A stretch of 64,000 nucleotides of DNA from Hymenobacter rigui (GTDB taxonomy: Bacteria > Bacteroidota > Bacteroidia > Cytophagales > Hymenobacteraceae). Where the stretch lies: contig NZ_RWIT01000002.1 in the NCBI RefSeq assembly GCF_003944715.1, positions 186,001-250,000 on the forward strand. The letters run 5' to 3'. This document shows, piece after piece, positions 9,840 to 18,336 of this stretch. The first letter of the stretch is position 1, and each line of letters begins with the position of its first letter. The notes below the pieces were generated by a model. It made no database searches, was not told where the DNA came from, and was given only the letters and a program-made list of their open reading frames with translations. Made by a program: the position numbers and the translations under genes.

Positions 9840-10703
9840 ATGACGAACAACACCACCTCTCCCGCTAACACCTTCACGCTGGGCAATGACCTGACCGTTA
9901 ACCGCATGGGCTACGGCGCCATGCGCATTACCGGCGACGGTATCTGGGGCCCGCCCCGCGACCATGCCGAAGCCATCCGGGTGCTGCGGCGCGCCGTGGA
10001 GCTGGGCATCAACTTCATCGATACGGCCGACAGCTACGGCCCGAACGTGTCAGAGGAGCTGATTGCCGAGGCCCTGCACCCCTACCCGGCCGGGCTGGTG
10101 ATTGGCACCAAAGGCGGATTGCTGCGCACCGGCCCCAACCAGTGGCCCATTGATGCCAGCCCCAAACACCTGCGCGAAGCCCTGGAAGGCAGCCTGAAAC
10201 GGCTGAAACTGGAGCAGATTGACCTCTACCAGCTCCACCGTATCGATCCGAACGTACCGTTCGAGCAGACGCTGGAGTTCCTGCAGCAGGCCCGACAGCA
10301 GGGCAAAATCAAGCACATCGGCCTCTCGGAAGTAACCGTGGAGCAGATTCAGCAGGCTCAGCAAGCGGTGCCGGTGGTATCGGTGCAGAACATGTACAGC
10401 GTGGACAACCGCAAGTGGGAAGCCGAGCTGACCTACTGTGAGCAGAACGGCCTGGCCTTTATTCCGTGGTACCCACTGGCCGGCGGCAACCAGGAGGCGT
10501 TGAGCAAACTCGCCGAAATTGGTCAGCGGCACGAGGCCAGCCCCCAGCAGGTTGCCCTGGCCTGGCTGCTACACCGCTCCCCCAACATCCTCCTCATTCC
10601 GGGCACCTCCAAAGTGAAGCACCTGGAAGAAAACGTGCAGGCCGCCGCCATTCAGCTTTCTGCTGAGGACATGGCGGCCCTGGACAAGCTGGGCGACGCG
10701 TAA
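9840..10703 (+). CDS. Aldo/keto reductase
   Basis: NADPH-dependent reductase of carbonyl compounds, a (beta/alpha)8 barrel. ATG 9840 is chosen because the frame upstream reads through promoter-like, poorly coding sequence. Characteristic segments are the catalytic Asp-Tyr region NFIDTADSYGPNVSEELIAEAL, here given only as its landmarks D..Y at residues 60-65, GTKGGL, the LDLYQLHRID strand with the active-site His, and the C-terminal cofactor-binding stretch IPGTSKVKHLEEN. 287 residues, normal. This is the first of four aldo/keto reductases in 15 kb. Physiological substrate unknown. Confidence 0.9.
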   Translation: MTNNTTSPANTFTLGNDLTVNRMGYGAMRITGDGIWGPPRDHAEAIRVLRRAVELGINFIDTADSYGPNVSEELIAEALHPYPAGLVIGTKGGLLRTGPNQWPIDASPKHLREALEGSLKRLKLEQIDLYQLHRIDPNVPFEQTLEFLQQARQQGKIKHIGLSEVTVEQIQQAQQAVPVVSVQNMYSVDNRKWEAELTYCEQNGLAFIPWYPLAGGNQEALSKLAEIGQRHEASPQQVALAWLLHRSPNILLIPGTSKVKHLEENVQAAAIQLSAEDMAALDKLGDA

Positions 10704-10727
10704 ACGACCTCCACGTTTCCAATCAAC

Positions 10728-10760
10728 CGTCATTCCGAGCGAAGCCGAGGAATGACGGTC
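10728..10760. repeat. Family B repeat, shortest form
   Basis: ACCGTCATTCCGAGC, GAAGCC, GAGGAATGACGGT: the outermost arms of family B with the central part missing, in the gap between two genes. Confidence 0.6.
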
Positions 10761-10789
10761 AAGTATGAATGCCCTAACCTGCCAGCACC

Positions 10790-11221
10790 ATGCCCCAACA
10801 GCCCAACCTCCAACGCTTCCTCGACGCCCAGCAGCGCGACTACGCCACGGCCCTCTCGGAAATTCGGGGCGGCCGGAAGCGCAGCCACTGGATGTGGTAC
10901 ATTTTCCCGCAGGTGCAAGGGCTGGGCCACAGCGAAACGGCCCGGTTTTACGCCATCCAAGACCAGCAAGAGGCTGAGGCCTATCTGAAACACCCGGTAC
11001 TGGGGCCACGCCTGCGAGAAATCAGTGAGGCGCTGCTGACGCTAGAAAGCAACGACGCCACCCGCATCATGGGCAGCCCCGACGACGTGAAGCTCCGGTC
11101 CAGCATGACGCTGTTTGCCGTGCTGGAAGGTGCTGACCCGGTTTTTCAACGGGTGCTGGATAAGTATTTCGGCAGCGAACCGGACGAGAAAACGCTGCAG
11201 ATTCTGCGACAGAACCTGTAG
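10790..11221 (+). CDS. DUF1810 family protein
   Basis: A 143-residue soluble protein matching the DUF1810 family: an N-terminal LQRFLDAQ..DYATALSEI helix, the signature HWMWYIFPQVQGLG at residues 33-46, a YL.HPVLGPRLRE segment near 65-75 and a KLRSSMTLF helix near 103. Function unknown. I read it as monocistronic; the following palindrome would separate it from the convergent aldo/keto reductase. Confidence 0.9.
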   Translation: MPQQPNLQRFLDAQQRDYATALSEIRGGRKRSHWMWYIFPQVQGLGHSETARFYAIQDQQEAEAYLKHPVLGPRLREISEALLTLESNDATRIMGSPDDVKLRSSMTLFAVLEGADPVFQRVLDKYFGSEPDEKTLQILRQNL

Positions 11222-11250
11222 CGTGGCGGCCAGGACTTATTACATTACTG

Positions 11251-11345
11251 CCCGTCATGCTGAGCTTGTCGAAGCATCTCTACCGCTTCGTTGAAGCAGT
11301 GCAGGCGAAGCGGTAGAGATGCTTCGACAAGCTCAGCATGACGGG
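11251..11345. repeat. Family B hairpin with 40-base perfect arms
   Basis: Arms at 11251-11290 and 11306-11345 are exact complements (from CCCGTCATGCTGAGC to CTCTACCGCTTCG) around a 15-base loop. It sits between two convergent genes, where it could also stop transcription. Confidence 0.8.
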
Positions 11346-11369
11346 CTTTTATAAAGCCGGCTTCCTCGT

Positions 11370-12359
11370 TTACCCCAACACCGCCTCAATCCGGGCCAGC
11401 TCCTCGGGGCTGAACTGCAGGTTTTCCAGGCAGCGCAGGGAGTCGGTGAGCTGCTCGGGCTTGCTGGCCCCGATGAGCACGGAGGTGATTCGCTCGTCGC
11501 GCAGAATCCAACTGAGGGCCAGCTGGGCCAGGCTTTGGTTGCGCTCCTGGGCTAGGTCGTTGAGCTGGCGGATTTGGGTGAGGCGGGCTTCGGTCAGCTG
11601 GTTTTCGGTGAGAAAACCCACGCCCTTGGCTACGCGCGAATCGTCGGGTATGCCGTGCAGGTATTTGTTGGTGAGCAAGCCCTGAGCCAGGGGCGAAAAC
11701 GGGATGCAGCCCACGCCTTCCTGGCCCAGCAGATCCAGCAAACCGTTTTCCGGGCCGCGCTCAAACATCGAGTATTTGGGCTGGTGAATCAGGCAGGGCG
11801 TGCCCAGCTCACGCAGGATGCGGATGGCCTCGGCCGCCTCCTGGGGCGCGTAGTTGCTGATGCCCACGTACAGGGCCTTGCCCTGGCGCACCACGTGGTC
11901 GAGGGCGGCCATGGTTTCTTCCAAGGGCGTTTCGGAGTCGGGGCGGTGCGAGTAGAAGATGTCCACGTAGTCCAGCTTCATGCGACGCAGGCTCTGGTCG
12001 AGGCTGGAGACGAGGTATTTGCGGGAGCCCCATTCGCCGTAGGGCCCCTCCCACATGTGGTAGCCGGCCTTGGTGGAAATAACCAGCTCGTCGCGGTAGC
12101 CGCGGAAATCTTCTTTCAGAATACGGCCGAAGTTGGTTTCGGCCGAGCCGGGCGGCGGGCCGTAGTTATTGGCCAGGTCGAAATGAGTGACGCCCGAGTC
12201 GAAGGCCCGGTGCAGGATGGCGCGGAAGTTATGCAGCACATCCACGTCGCCGAAGTTGTGCCAGAGGCCGAGCGACACGGCCGGCAGTTTCAGGCCGCTG
12301 CGGCCGCAGCGGCGGTAGGGCATGTCGGCGTAGCGGCTGGGGCTGGGTTGGTAGGGCAT
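11370..12359 (-). CDS. Aldo/keto reductase (YghZ/Kv-beta-like)
   Basis: A 329-residue barrel reductase resembling E. coli YghZ (L-glyceraldehyde 3-phosphate reductase) and Kv-beta-like proteins. Landmarks are MPYRRCGRSGLKLPAVSLG, THFDLANNYGPPPGSAE with catalytic Asp and Tyr, the DYVDIFYSHRPD strand with the active-site His, IPFSPLAQGLLTNKYL and a C-terminal VLIGASKPEQL cofactor loop. The length and the SAE.NFGRIL segment fit the YghZ branch better than the shorter 280-residue reductases. Divergent from an AraC regulator (12590) across a family B palindrome. The pairing suggests, but does not prove, that the regulator controls it. Confidence 0.92.
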   Translation of the reverse strand: MPYQPSPSRYADMPYRRCGRSGLKLPAVSLGLWHNFGDVDVLHNFRAILHRAFDSGVTHFDLANNYGPPPGSAETNFGRILKEDFRGYRDELVISTKAGYHMWEGPYGEWGSRKYLVSSLDQSLRRMKLDYVDIFYSHRPDSETPLEETMAALDHVVRQGKALYVGISNYAPQEAAEAIRILRELGTPCLIHQPKYSMFERGPENGLLDLLGQEGVGCIPFSPLAQGLLTNKYLHGIPDDSRVAKGVGFLTENQLTEARLTQIRQLNDLAQERNQSLAQLALSWILRDERITSVLIGASKPEQLTDSLRCLENLQFSPEELARIEAVLG

Positions 12360-12471
12360 GAGCGGAGTTGGTTGGATTGGGGTAGCAAGTACGCAGAAAC
12401 CCGGAAAGTGTACGCGCCACTACCGCCGTTTTCGCGAAGGAACCAGTAGTATTACACCTAAGCATCCGCTT

Positions 12472-12565
12472 GTCATTCCGAGCTTGCCGAGGAATCTCGC
12501 GTGCTGACGTCAGGATTGCTACCACAACGTCAGCACGCGAGATTCCTCGGCAAGCTCGGAATGAC
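12472..12565. repeat. Family B hairpin with 39-base perfect arms
   Basis: Arms 12472-12510 and 12527-12565 run from GTCATTCCGAGCTTGCCGAG to GCGTGCTGACGT and are exact complements around a 16-base loop. It lies in the divergent control region of the aldo/keto reductase and AraC genes, 25 bases before the AraC start. Confidence 0.8.
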
Positions 12566-12589
12566 GTTCTATTTCAACAGCCCGCCTTC

Positions 12590-13459
12590 ATGCCCCACCT
12601 GATTCCGACCTACCGGCTGCAGCACTTTTCCCGCCCCGATGAGGAGCCGGCGGATGCGTTTTTCATGGACGAGCACACCCACACGGCCGGGCCGCCCCTG
12701 GGGGTGCCGTACCGGGGCAACTACTATAAAATCGGGATTTGCCTGCGCGGCACCGCAACGCTGAAGGCTAATCTGGAAACGTACTGCATCCAGCCCGGCA
12801 GCCTGATGCTCATCACGCCGCACATCATCAAAGAGTGGACAAGCTTCTCGCCTGACCACGACAGCCTGTCGGTTTTCTTCACGCCCGAGTTCATCACCAC
12901 CCGCAACCACATTCCAATCGACAACTTTCAGTTTCTGGAAAGCGCCACCCGGCACGTGCTGCCCCTAGCGGCAGCGGAAGCGGCCAGCATCACGGCCTCC
13001 ATGCGCCTGCTGCAGCAGAAGTTTCAGGCTCCGCACCCCTACCGCAACCAGGTCATCAAAAGTCTGATCAACAGCCTGCTCTATGAGGTGGTGGGCCTCT
13101 ACGACCAGCAGCATGCGGCGCTGCAGGCTACCCAAACCCGCAGCCAGCTGCTTACCGCCGAGTTCAAGCTTCTGGTAAACGCGCACGGCACCACCGCGCG
13201 CAGCGTGAAGTTCTACGCCGACCGCCTCTGCATCACGCCCAAGCACCTCACCGACACCCTGAAGCAGACCACCGGCAAAACCGCCGGCGAGTGGATTGAG
13301 GAAGCCGTGATGCTGGAAGCCAAGGCCCTGCTGCAGCACGGGCAGCTCTCCGTGGCCCAGGTAGCCGACCTGCTGCACTTCCCCGATCAATCCGCGTTCA
13401 GCCGCTTCTTCCGCAACAGCCTCGGCCTCTCACCTACGGCGTACAAGCAGGCAGGGTAG
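12590..13459 (+). CDS. AraC-family transcriptional regulator
   Basis: A 289-residue activator-type regulator. ATG 12590 is chosen because upstream codons come from the family B palindrome. Residues 1-150 form a cupin-like ligand-sensing domain (IGICLRGTATLKA, PGSLMLITPHIIKEW). Residues about 185-289 hold two helix-turn-helix units: FYADRLCITPKHLTDTLKQ and VAQVADLLHFPDQSAFSRF, ending with the family signature FRNSLGLSPTAYK. It is divergent from the YghZ-like reductase. The effector is unknown. Confidence 0.92.
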   Translation: MPHLIPTYRLQHFSRPDEEPADAFFMDEHTHTAGPPLGVPYRGNYYKIGICLRGTATLKANLETYCIQPGSLMLITPHIIKEWTSFSPDHDSLSVFFTPEFITTRNHIPIDNFQFLESATRHVLPLAAAEAASITASMRLLQQKFQAPHPYRNQVIKSLINSLLYEVVGLYDQQHAALQATQTRSQLLTAEFKLLVNAHGTTARSVKFYADRLCITPKHLTDTLKQTTGKTAGEWIEEAVMLEAKALLQHGQLSVAQVADLLHFPDQSAFSRFFRNSLGLSPTAYKQAG

Positions 13460-13476
13460 GCTTTAGAGGATATAGG

Positions 13477-13574
13477 AACGTCATGCTGAGCTTGTCGAAG
13501 CATCTCTCCCGCTTCGTTGGATTACCATGGCAACGAAGCGGGAGAGATGCTTCGACTTCGCTCAGCATGACGTT
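13477..13574. repeat. Family B hairpin
   Basis: AACGTCATGCTGAGCTTGTC through CTCTCCCGCTTCGTTG, then the complement with a few mismatches (CTTCG for CTTGTC), around GATTACCATGG. Located between the AraC gene and the NmrA-like gene. Confidence 0.75.
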
Positions 13575-13780
13575 CTGAATAGTGGCAGCCGTTGCTACTG
13601 ACACTTATCCGCCTCACCTTCCCGCCTTTTTGCCCAACCTTCCCGCCCTTTCGCTCTGGCAGCGGGCGTGGGGGCGGGCCACCTTTGCAGCACCCGCTTC
13701 CGGTCGGAGCTGGAACAGCTGAATCAGGCAATTGCCGGCCGGCGCGGATCGTATTTCTCTTCCCTATTTTCCCTTTTCGT

Positions 13781-14641
13781 ATGATTCTGATAACGGGTGC
13801 AACCGGCCACATTGGGTTGGCGGTAATAGAGCGGCTGCTGCAGCTGATTGACCCCGGCCATGTGGCCGGGCTGGTGCGCGACGAAGCCAAAGCCGCCGGC
13901 CTGCAGGCGCGGGGCGTGCACATCCGCGTGGGCGACTACCGCGACCCGGCCTCCCTGAACCGGGCCATGCAGGGCATCAGCAAAGTGCTGCTGGTTTCCG
14001 GCGGTGGCGACGACGACGGCCTGCAGCAGCATTGCAACGTAGTGGATGCCGCCAAAAAAGCCGGCGTAGCGTGCCTGGCCTACACCAGTCGCGCCCTGCA
14101 AAACCCCGCCACGCTGGTCAACCAGCTCATGGAGCGCCACTTCCAGACGGAGGACTACATCCGGGCCAGCGGGGTGCCGTACGTGCTGTTCCGCAACATT
14201 CTGTACCTGGACACGATGCCGCAGTTTGTGGGTCCGCAGGTGTTTGAGCGGGGCATTCAGCTGCCCGCCGGCCAGGGCCGGGTGGCCTTTGCGCTCCGCC
14301 AGGATATGGGCGAGGCCATTGCCAACGTGCTGGCCGACAGCCGCTGCGACAACCGCATCTTCACCTTCACCGGCAGCACCACCTATTCCTTCGCCGATGT
14401 AGCCGCGGCCCTGAGCGAGCTGTCCGGGAAGCCTGTGGCCTACACGCCCATCGAGCAGTCCGCCTTCGAAGCCCGGCTGCAGGCGCAGGGCCTGCCCGAA
14501 GTAGCCATCCGGCGCATCACCGGCTTCCTCACCGACATCAAAAACGGCCAGGAATCCACCGTCAGCCCCGAACTGGCCGATGTACTGGGCCGCCCGCCCA
14601 CGCCACTGAAAGAAGGCCTGAAAGCTATTTTCAAGCTGTAA
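13781..14641 (+). CDS. NmrA-like NAD(P)-binding oxidoreductase (QOR2-type)
   Basis: Atypical short-chain dehydrogenase. ATG 13781 gives the nucleotide-binding motif at the very N-terminus (MILITGATGHIG, GxxGxxG type). LLVSGGGDDD near residue 70 and a region for quinone or NADPH sensing (YIRASGVPYVLFRN near 125) follow the layout of E. coli QorB-like proteins. The classic YxxxK catalytic pair is replaced, as usual in NmrA-type members. 286 residues. A GC hairpin follows the stop. Substrate unknown, with quinones a reasonable guess from family knowledge. Confidence 0.85.
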   Translation: MILITGATGHIGLAVIERLLQLIDPGHVAGLVRDEAKAAGLQARGVHIRVGDYRDPASLNRAMQGISKVLLVSGGGDDDGLQQHCNVVDAAKKAGVACLAYTSRALQNPATLVNQLMERHFQTEDYIRASGVPYVLFRNILYLDTMPQFVGPQVFERGIQLPAGQGRVAFALRQDMGEAIANVLADSRCDNRIFTFTGSTTYSFADVAAALSELSGKPVAYTPIEQSAFEARLQAQGLPEVAIRRITGFLTDIKNGQESTVSPELADVLGRPPTPLKEGLKAIFKL

Positions 14642-14656
14642 ACGGCTGTTTTTCGT

Positions 14657-14690
14657 CAGCAACGCCCGGCCGAAACGTCGGGCGTTGCTG
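14657..14690 (+). terminator. Hairpin, probable terminator
   Basis: Eleven-base arms CAGCAACGCCC and GGGCGTTGCTG around a 12-base loop, 16 bases after a stop codon. No strict U-tract follows, only TTGGTGGTTT. Confidence 0.5.
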
Positions 14691-14770
14691 TTGGTGGTTT
14701 AGCGAACCGTACATCGGCCCGCCAAACCGCTGGATGAGGGCGTTGCGCTATTTTTACCGTCCTTCAGTCC

Positions 14771-15085
14771 ATGCCAACCATTACGCTCGCTTCACCCGTC
14801 AGATTTCAGTACGCCAACCGCGTGGCGGCCAGTCTGCTCCTGCTCAGCAACTGCTATTTCCTTACGCTGGGTTTCCTAACCATCCGCTCCGGAGGTGGCC
14901 CAATGGGTTATGGGTTACTAGTGCTGCCTTTTCTGTTGGCTGCTTACAGCTTTCTTATGCCGGCGGCGCTGGCTTTTACCCGGAAGTGGCGCGGCAGCCT
15001 TCCCTTGTTCGTGCTCAACCTGATCGGGCTGCTGTACAGTATGTGTCTGCTGTATTTTTTACTTTTCGCGTCGGGCCTGCAGTAA
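14771..15085 (+). CDS. Small membrane protein of unknown function
   Basis: I do not recognise this 104-residue protein. It contains three hydrophobic segments, at about residues 17-38, 46-68 and 79-101, with short loops (IRSGGGPMGYG, TRKWRGS). It sits 26 bases before a glyoxalase-fold gene in the same direction, which may be co-transcribed. GC content and codon use match the neighbours. It could be a structural or sensing membrane protein; no motif supports a specific job. Confidence 0.6.
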   Translation: MPTITLASPVRFQYANRVAASLLLLSNCYFLTLGFLTIRSGGGPMGYGLLVLPFLLAAYSFLMPAALAFTRKWRGSLPLFVLNLIGLLYSMCLLYFLLFASGLQ

Positions 15086-15111
15086 CCGCCTGTTCTCAAT
15101 AGACCTTCCTT

Positions 15112-15480
15112 ATGGAGCAAAAAATCCGTTCCCTCCGCCCCTTCATTGGGGCCAAAGACTATGCCGAGTCGCGCCGCTTCTACCAGGCCTGGGGCTTCAC
15201 AGAGGTGGTGTTGTCGCCGGCCATGTCATTATTTACCCTTGCGGGCGTGAGCTTCTACCTGCAGGACTATTACGCAGCCGAGTGGGTAGACAATACCATG
15301 CTATTCCTGGAAATGGAAGACGTGGAGCAGTACTGGCCACAGCTGGAGGCGCTGGACCTGCCCGGGCAGTTTCCGGGCGTGCGGGTGCTGCCCATCCGGC
15401 AGGAGGCCTGGGGCCGGGAAGGCTTCGTGCACGACCCCTCCGGCGTGCTCTGGCACATCGGCGAGTTCAACAAGAGCTGA
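15112..15480 (+). CDS. VOC-superfamily (glyoxalase/bleomycin-resistance-like) protein
   Basis: A 122-residue protein of the vicinal oxygen chelate fold, made of paired beta-alpha-beta-beta-beta modules. The first module starts RPFIGAKDYAESRRFYQAWG, the standard opening with a strand and the DxxxSxxFY-like helix. The second ends REGFVHDPSGVLWHIGEF, where the DPSG.LWHI strand is the usual closing. Metal-ligand residues are incomplete compared with true glyoxalase I, so it is more likely a binding or resistance-type member. Follows the small membrane protein by 26 bases and precedes a family B palindrome. Confidence 0.85.
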   Translation: MEQKIRSLRPFIGAKDYAESRRFYQAWGFTEVVLSPAMSLFTLAGVSFYLQDYYAAEWVDNTMLFLEMEDVEQYWPQLEALDLPGQFPGVRVLPIRQEAWGREGFVHDPSGVLWHIGEFNKS

Positions 15481-15495
15481 GCGTGAACCTACCAG

Positions 15496-15597
15496 AACGT
15501 CATGCAGAGCCGAAGGCGAAGCATCTCGCTCGGCTGACGTTGCAATAGTAACCTAACATCAGCACGCGAGATGCTTCGCCTCCGGCTCTGCATGACA
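15496..15597. repeat. Family B palindrome, CATGCAGAG subtype
   Basis: AACGTCATGCAGAGCCGAAG at the left and CTCCGGCTCTGCATGAC at the right, with GAAGCATCTCG and its complement inside. Central part is mismatched. Lies between the VOC gene and the cupin gene. Confidence 0.7.
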
Positions 15598-15643
15598 TTT
15601 ACCACTTTCTGAACAACTCCCTCCCAAACTCACCTATAACCCT

Positions 15644-16126
15644 ATGACCGCCCAGGAAATCATCCGGCACCTGCAGCTGCTGCCCCACCCCGAGGGTGGC
15701 TACTACCGGGAAACCTACCGCTCCGATGCCACCCTCCCCACTGCCGAGGGCCACACCCGCAGCGTGAGCACGGCCATTTATTACCTGCTCGAAAACGAGG
15801 ATAAGTCGCACTTCCACCGCATCAAGTCCGATGAGCTGTGGTTTTTCCACCAGGGGCAGGCGCTGGAAATCGTCCTGCTCGCGCCCGGCCAGCCCATTCG
15901 CCTCACCCTCGGCCCCGACTTTGCCGCCGGCGAGCTACCGCAGGCCGTTATTCCGGCGGGCGTATGGTTTGCAGCCCAGGTCAAGCACCGCCCTGGCTTT
16001 GCGTTGGTGAGCTGCACCGTGGCCCCCGGCTTCGATTTCGCCGATTTCGAGCTGGCCGAGCGGGAAACGCTGCTACGGGAGTTTCCGCAGGCTGCGGACG
16101 TGGTGGAGCGGTTTACGAAGGCTTGA
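15644..16126 (+). CDS. Cupin-fold protein, DUF985 family
   Basis: A 160-residue single-domain cupin of the DUF985 type. Signatures are LLPHPEGGYYRETYRS at residues 11-26, TAIYYLLENEDKSHFHRIKS with the conserved histidines near 50-57, and DELWFFHQG after it. The C-terminal part has VSCTVAPGFDFADFEL, typical of the family. Related proteins bind small ligands in the barrel, but no reaction is established, so function remains open. Confidence 0.9.
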   Translation: MTAQEIIRHLQLLPHPEGGYYRETYRSDATLPTAEGHTRSVSTAIYYLLENEDKSHFHRIKSDELWFFHQGQALEIVLLAPGQPIRLTLGPDFAAGELPQAVIPAGVWFAAQVKHRPGFALVSCTVAPGFDFADFELAERETLLREFPQAADVVERFTKA

Positions 16127-16447
16127 TGCTTTGTTAATTACCTGAACTCTTCGTATTTCCCAATGCTCCTTATACCAGCGTGCGGACCTACAATGCTGCC
16201 CGCACCTTGAGCCACACCGACAACAGTTGTCCGTTCACGGAAGACGCTGAGGTATCGGCTGGCCCGGAAGTCGCGGCAGCTGCTATAGAACGCGGCGGCT
16301 ACTGAAGCCCCTGAAGTAGCTTCGATTCTGGCCGATGGTTTCATTCTGCTACTACTGTAAATGTAAACAAGCAGGCACTGCCTCGGCGGCAATACCTGCT
16401 TGTTTGTGGATACATGGTGCGCGGCCTCGCTGGCGGCGCTTTGCCGG
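16127..16447. other. Intergenic stretch with possible decayed coding remnant and hairpin
   Basis: About 320 bases without a confident gene. On the minus strand a 68-84 codon frame (stop near 16138, ATG 16341 or 16392) is open, but it shows no domain and has poor composition. Another minus frame carries protein-like stretches broken by stops. I read this as non-coding or the remnant of a decayed gene. A hairpin occupies 16365-16405. Confidence 0.35.
16365..16405. terminator. Bidirectional hairpin terminator
   Basis: Arms AAACAAGCAGG and CCTGCTTGTTT are exact complements around a 19-base loop, with T-rich ends on both strands. It precedes the stop of the convergent alpha/beta hydrolase. Confidence 0.65.
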
Positions 16448-17368
16448 CTATTTACCGCGCTTCATCAGCGCCCAGCCCCCCATAATGCCCAGCACCAGCG
16501 CCGCGGCTACGGCAGCTTTCGGTACGGCCGGGCGCGGCTGCGGGGCAAGCTTGCGGGCAATGTCCTGGTCGCGGAAGGGCTGGCGGCGCAGGGTGGACAG
16601 AATCAGGCGGGCGGCTTCGGCAGGCTGGTCCCACTGGGGGAAGTGGCCACAGTGCTCGAACCAGTAGAGACGGGCGTCGGGGAACTTGGCCAGGGCCCGG
16701 CGGGCCTGGGTGGGCAGGCACACCCGGTCGTGGCGGCCCCAGCCGATGACCAGCGGGGCCGTAATACTGCCGGCCGGAGCGGCCTGTTGCACCTCGCCAT
16801 GGGCCAGCGTGTCGAGCAGCTCGCCGAACACGGGTGTGTGGGCAAAGCTGTACATCTCATCTTGGGCCTGGTCACCATTCACGGCCCAGGGGCGGGCCGA
16901 AAACTGCGTCAGCAGCGCCGTACGGCACACTGCTGAGTGCATCAACGCCGGCATTACGGGCTGCAAAGCGCCCACCAGCTTCTGCGACACGGCTACGGAG
17001 TGGTAGAAAAATGGCACCTCCCAGCCTTCCCAAAACCCACCGGGGTCAAGGGAAACCACGGCCCCGAGTACGCCGCCGCGCCGGGCCAGTTCCAGCACCA
17101 GCCGGGCTCCCATTGAACTGCCGACGGCATCAATGCCCAGCAGGTCGTGCTCGGTGAGAAAAGCCGTGAGGGCATCGGCCAGGGTGCCGATGGTATGCTC
17201 GCCGGGTAGCCGGGGCGATGCACCGTGGCCGGGTAAGTCAACGGCAATAACATCGTGCTCGGCGGCCAGCGTATCGAAGATGGTATTCCAGGAGCGCCAG
17301 CTGCCGCCGATGCCGTGAACCAGTAGCAGGGCCGGGCCAGTGCCGCGCCGGATGTAGTGCAATGCCAT
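16448..17368 (-). CDS. Alpha/beta hydrolase with C-terminal membrane anchor
   Basis: A 306-residue hydrolase. The oxyanion-hole motif HGIGGSW is at residues 18-24, the nucleophile elbow GSSMG near residue 84, a catalytic-acid candidate in WGRHDRV near 223, and a histidine in EHCGHFPQW near 252. After an Arg-Pro linker the C-terminus carries a hydrophobic segment (AAVAAALVLGIMGGWALM) and ends KRGK, so it is probably membrane-anchored. Substrate unknown; esterase, epoxide hydrolase and haloalkane dehalogenase relatives share this pattern. Transcribed alone toward the hairpin at 16365. Confidence 0.85.
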   Translation of the reverse strand: MALHYIRRGTGPALLLVHGIGGSWRSWNTIFDTLAAEHDVIAVDLPGHGASPRLPGEHTIGTLADALTAFLTEHDLLGIDAVGSSMGARLVLELARRGGVLGAVVSLDPGGFWEGWEVPFFYHSVAVSQKLVGALQPVMPALMHSAVCRTALLTQFSARPWAVNGDQAQDEMYSFAHTPVFGELLDTLAHGEVQQAAPAGSITAPLVIGWGRHDRVCLPTQARRALAKFPDARLYWFEHCGHFPQWDQPAEAARLILSTLRRQPFRDQDIARKLAPQPRPAVPKAAVAAALVLGIMGGWALMKRGK

Positions 17369-17527
17369 AAAAAAAGGGGAAAGGGAAAAGCGTGGTTAGT
17401 GCATACGGCCCACCCCACCCCGAGTTAGCGGCAGTACGATATATATCTGCTACGCGGTACTAGTTTGACTGTGCAACTACAGGCAGAATACGTACCATTC
17501 GGCATCTGCAGCCTCCGAAACAGTTCC

Positions 17528-17556
17528 CCGGGCGGACGGCTGCGCCGTCGGACCGG
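17528..17556. repeat. Family C repeat, solitary and diverged
   Basis: CCGGGCGGACGGC, TGC, GCCGTCGGACCGGG. The only family C copy found outside 33-54 kb, and without the usual inverted partner. Confidence 0.65.
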
Positions 17557-17629
17557 GATACCGTTCCAGAAGCCGCTGTATCTTCCTGCAGAAATCCGTT
17601 CAGTTAATGCGGCGCTTCAGATGGTCTGA

Positions 17630-17662
17630 AACGTGATGAGCTTGTCGAAGCATCTCTACGCC
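17630..17662. repeat. Family B half unit
   Basis: ACGTGATGAGCTTGTCGAAG followed by CATCTCTACGCCTC, a one-arm fragment of the CATGCTGAGCTTGTC subtype without its complement. Confidence 0.5.
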
Positions 17663-17695
17663 TCACATCCTATCAATGTGACACTTCTTAGCCCT

Positions 17696-18238
17696 ATGAA
17701 ACTATTTCTCCTCGTTATCATGGTCCTGACGCCACTATTCGGCAAAGGCCAGACCGCCGTACCCGCCCTCGATGAGCTGTACGCAGAAGCCTATTCTCAC
17801 ATCAGGGCTGACACCGTATTTCAGCAGCATCTGGGACCGGAACGCTGCGTGGCGGTATTCGACAGCCTAATATATCAAAGCCCGACGAGCTTTTCAGAAA
17901 TTCTGGCAAAGCGCTGGGGCTATATTGGTTACGGAAAAATGAGCCGCTTATTAGATTCGTTGAACACACTGGATAAGCTGGGTTACCACAAGCCCTATTT
18001 CTCGAGCCAAGTAGCGCGCCTCACTCCTGTTTCCGGTGCGGCGAAAGGCTGTATGGTCATCCTGTTTTCGCGCGTGAACAATGGAATGTTACTGGCGGAA
18101 GTCAGTGACAATCAGGAAGGCGGCCCGGGCGTCCGCAACGTACTTTCCACGTTTGATCAGTCCATTCACTACCTGTTTCTGTTGGGGGCCGATGGTAAAA
18201 TTGAACGGTACCATACGCAATTCATCAGCTACAACTAA
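17696..18238 (+). CDS. Exported protein of unknown function
   Basis: A 180-residue protein starting with a signal peptide (MKLFLLVIMVLTPLFGKGQ). ATG 17696 is chosen because the frame upstream is a piece of family B repeat. The mature part is mixed alpha/beta with a LDELYAEAYSHIRAD helix and a strand-rich C-terminus (GCMVILFSRVNNGMLLAEV, IHYLFLLGADGKIERY). It is AT-richer than the neighbours, which may point to recent acquisition or to relaxed selection. I do not recognise a family. Confidence 0.65.
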   Translation: MKLFLLVIMVLTPLFGKGQTAVPALDELYAEAYSHIRADTVFQQHLGPERCVAVFDSLIYQSPTSFSEILAKRWGYIGYGKMSRLLDSLNTLDKLGYHKPYFSSQVARLTPVSGAAKGCMVILFSRVNNGMLLAEVSDNQEGGPGVRNVLSTFDQSIHYLFLLGADGKIERYHTQFISYN

Positions 18239-18336
18239 CCCGGCTGGTGTCAAGCGATTCCCAAAATCCTCCCGACCTTCGGCCACCTTTTCCCCGTTTT
18301 CGTTGTTACCAACGATTCGCACAAGACCTCAACCCG

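Larger units (their letters stand above)
17369..17695. other. Intergenic region with family C and family B fragments
   Basis: About 327 bases. No gene seen. It contains an isolated family C repeat (17528-17556) and a half copy of family B (17630-17662). The left part should hold the promoter of the minus-strand hydrolase, the right part that of the plus-strand secreted protein. Confidence 0.5.

Noticed and set aside
16138..16392. 84-codon minus-strand frame
   Set aside because: No domain, unusual composition and no promoter. Kept only as a possible remnant.
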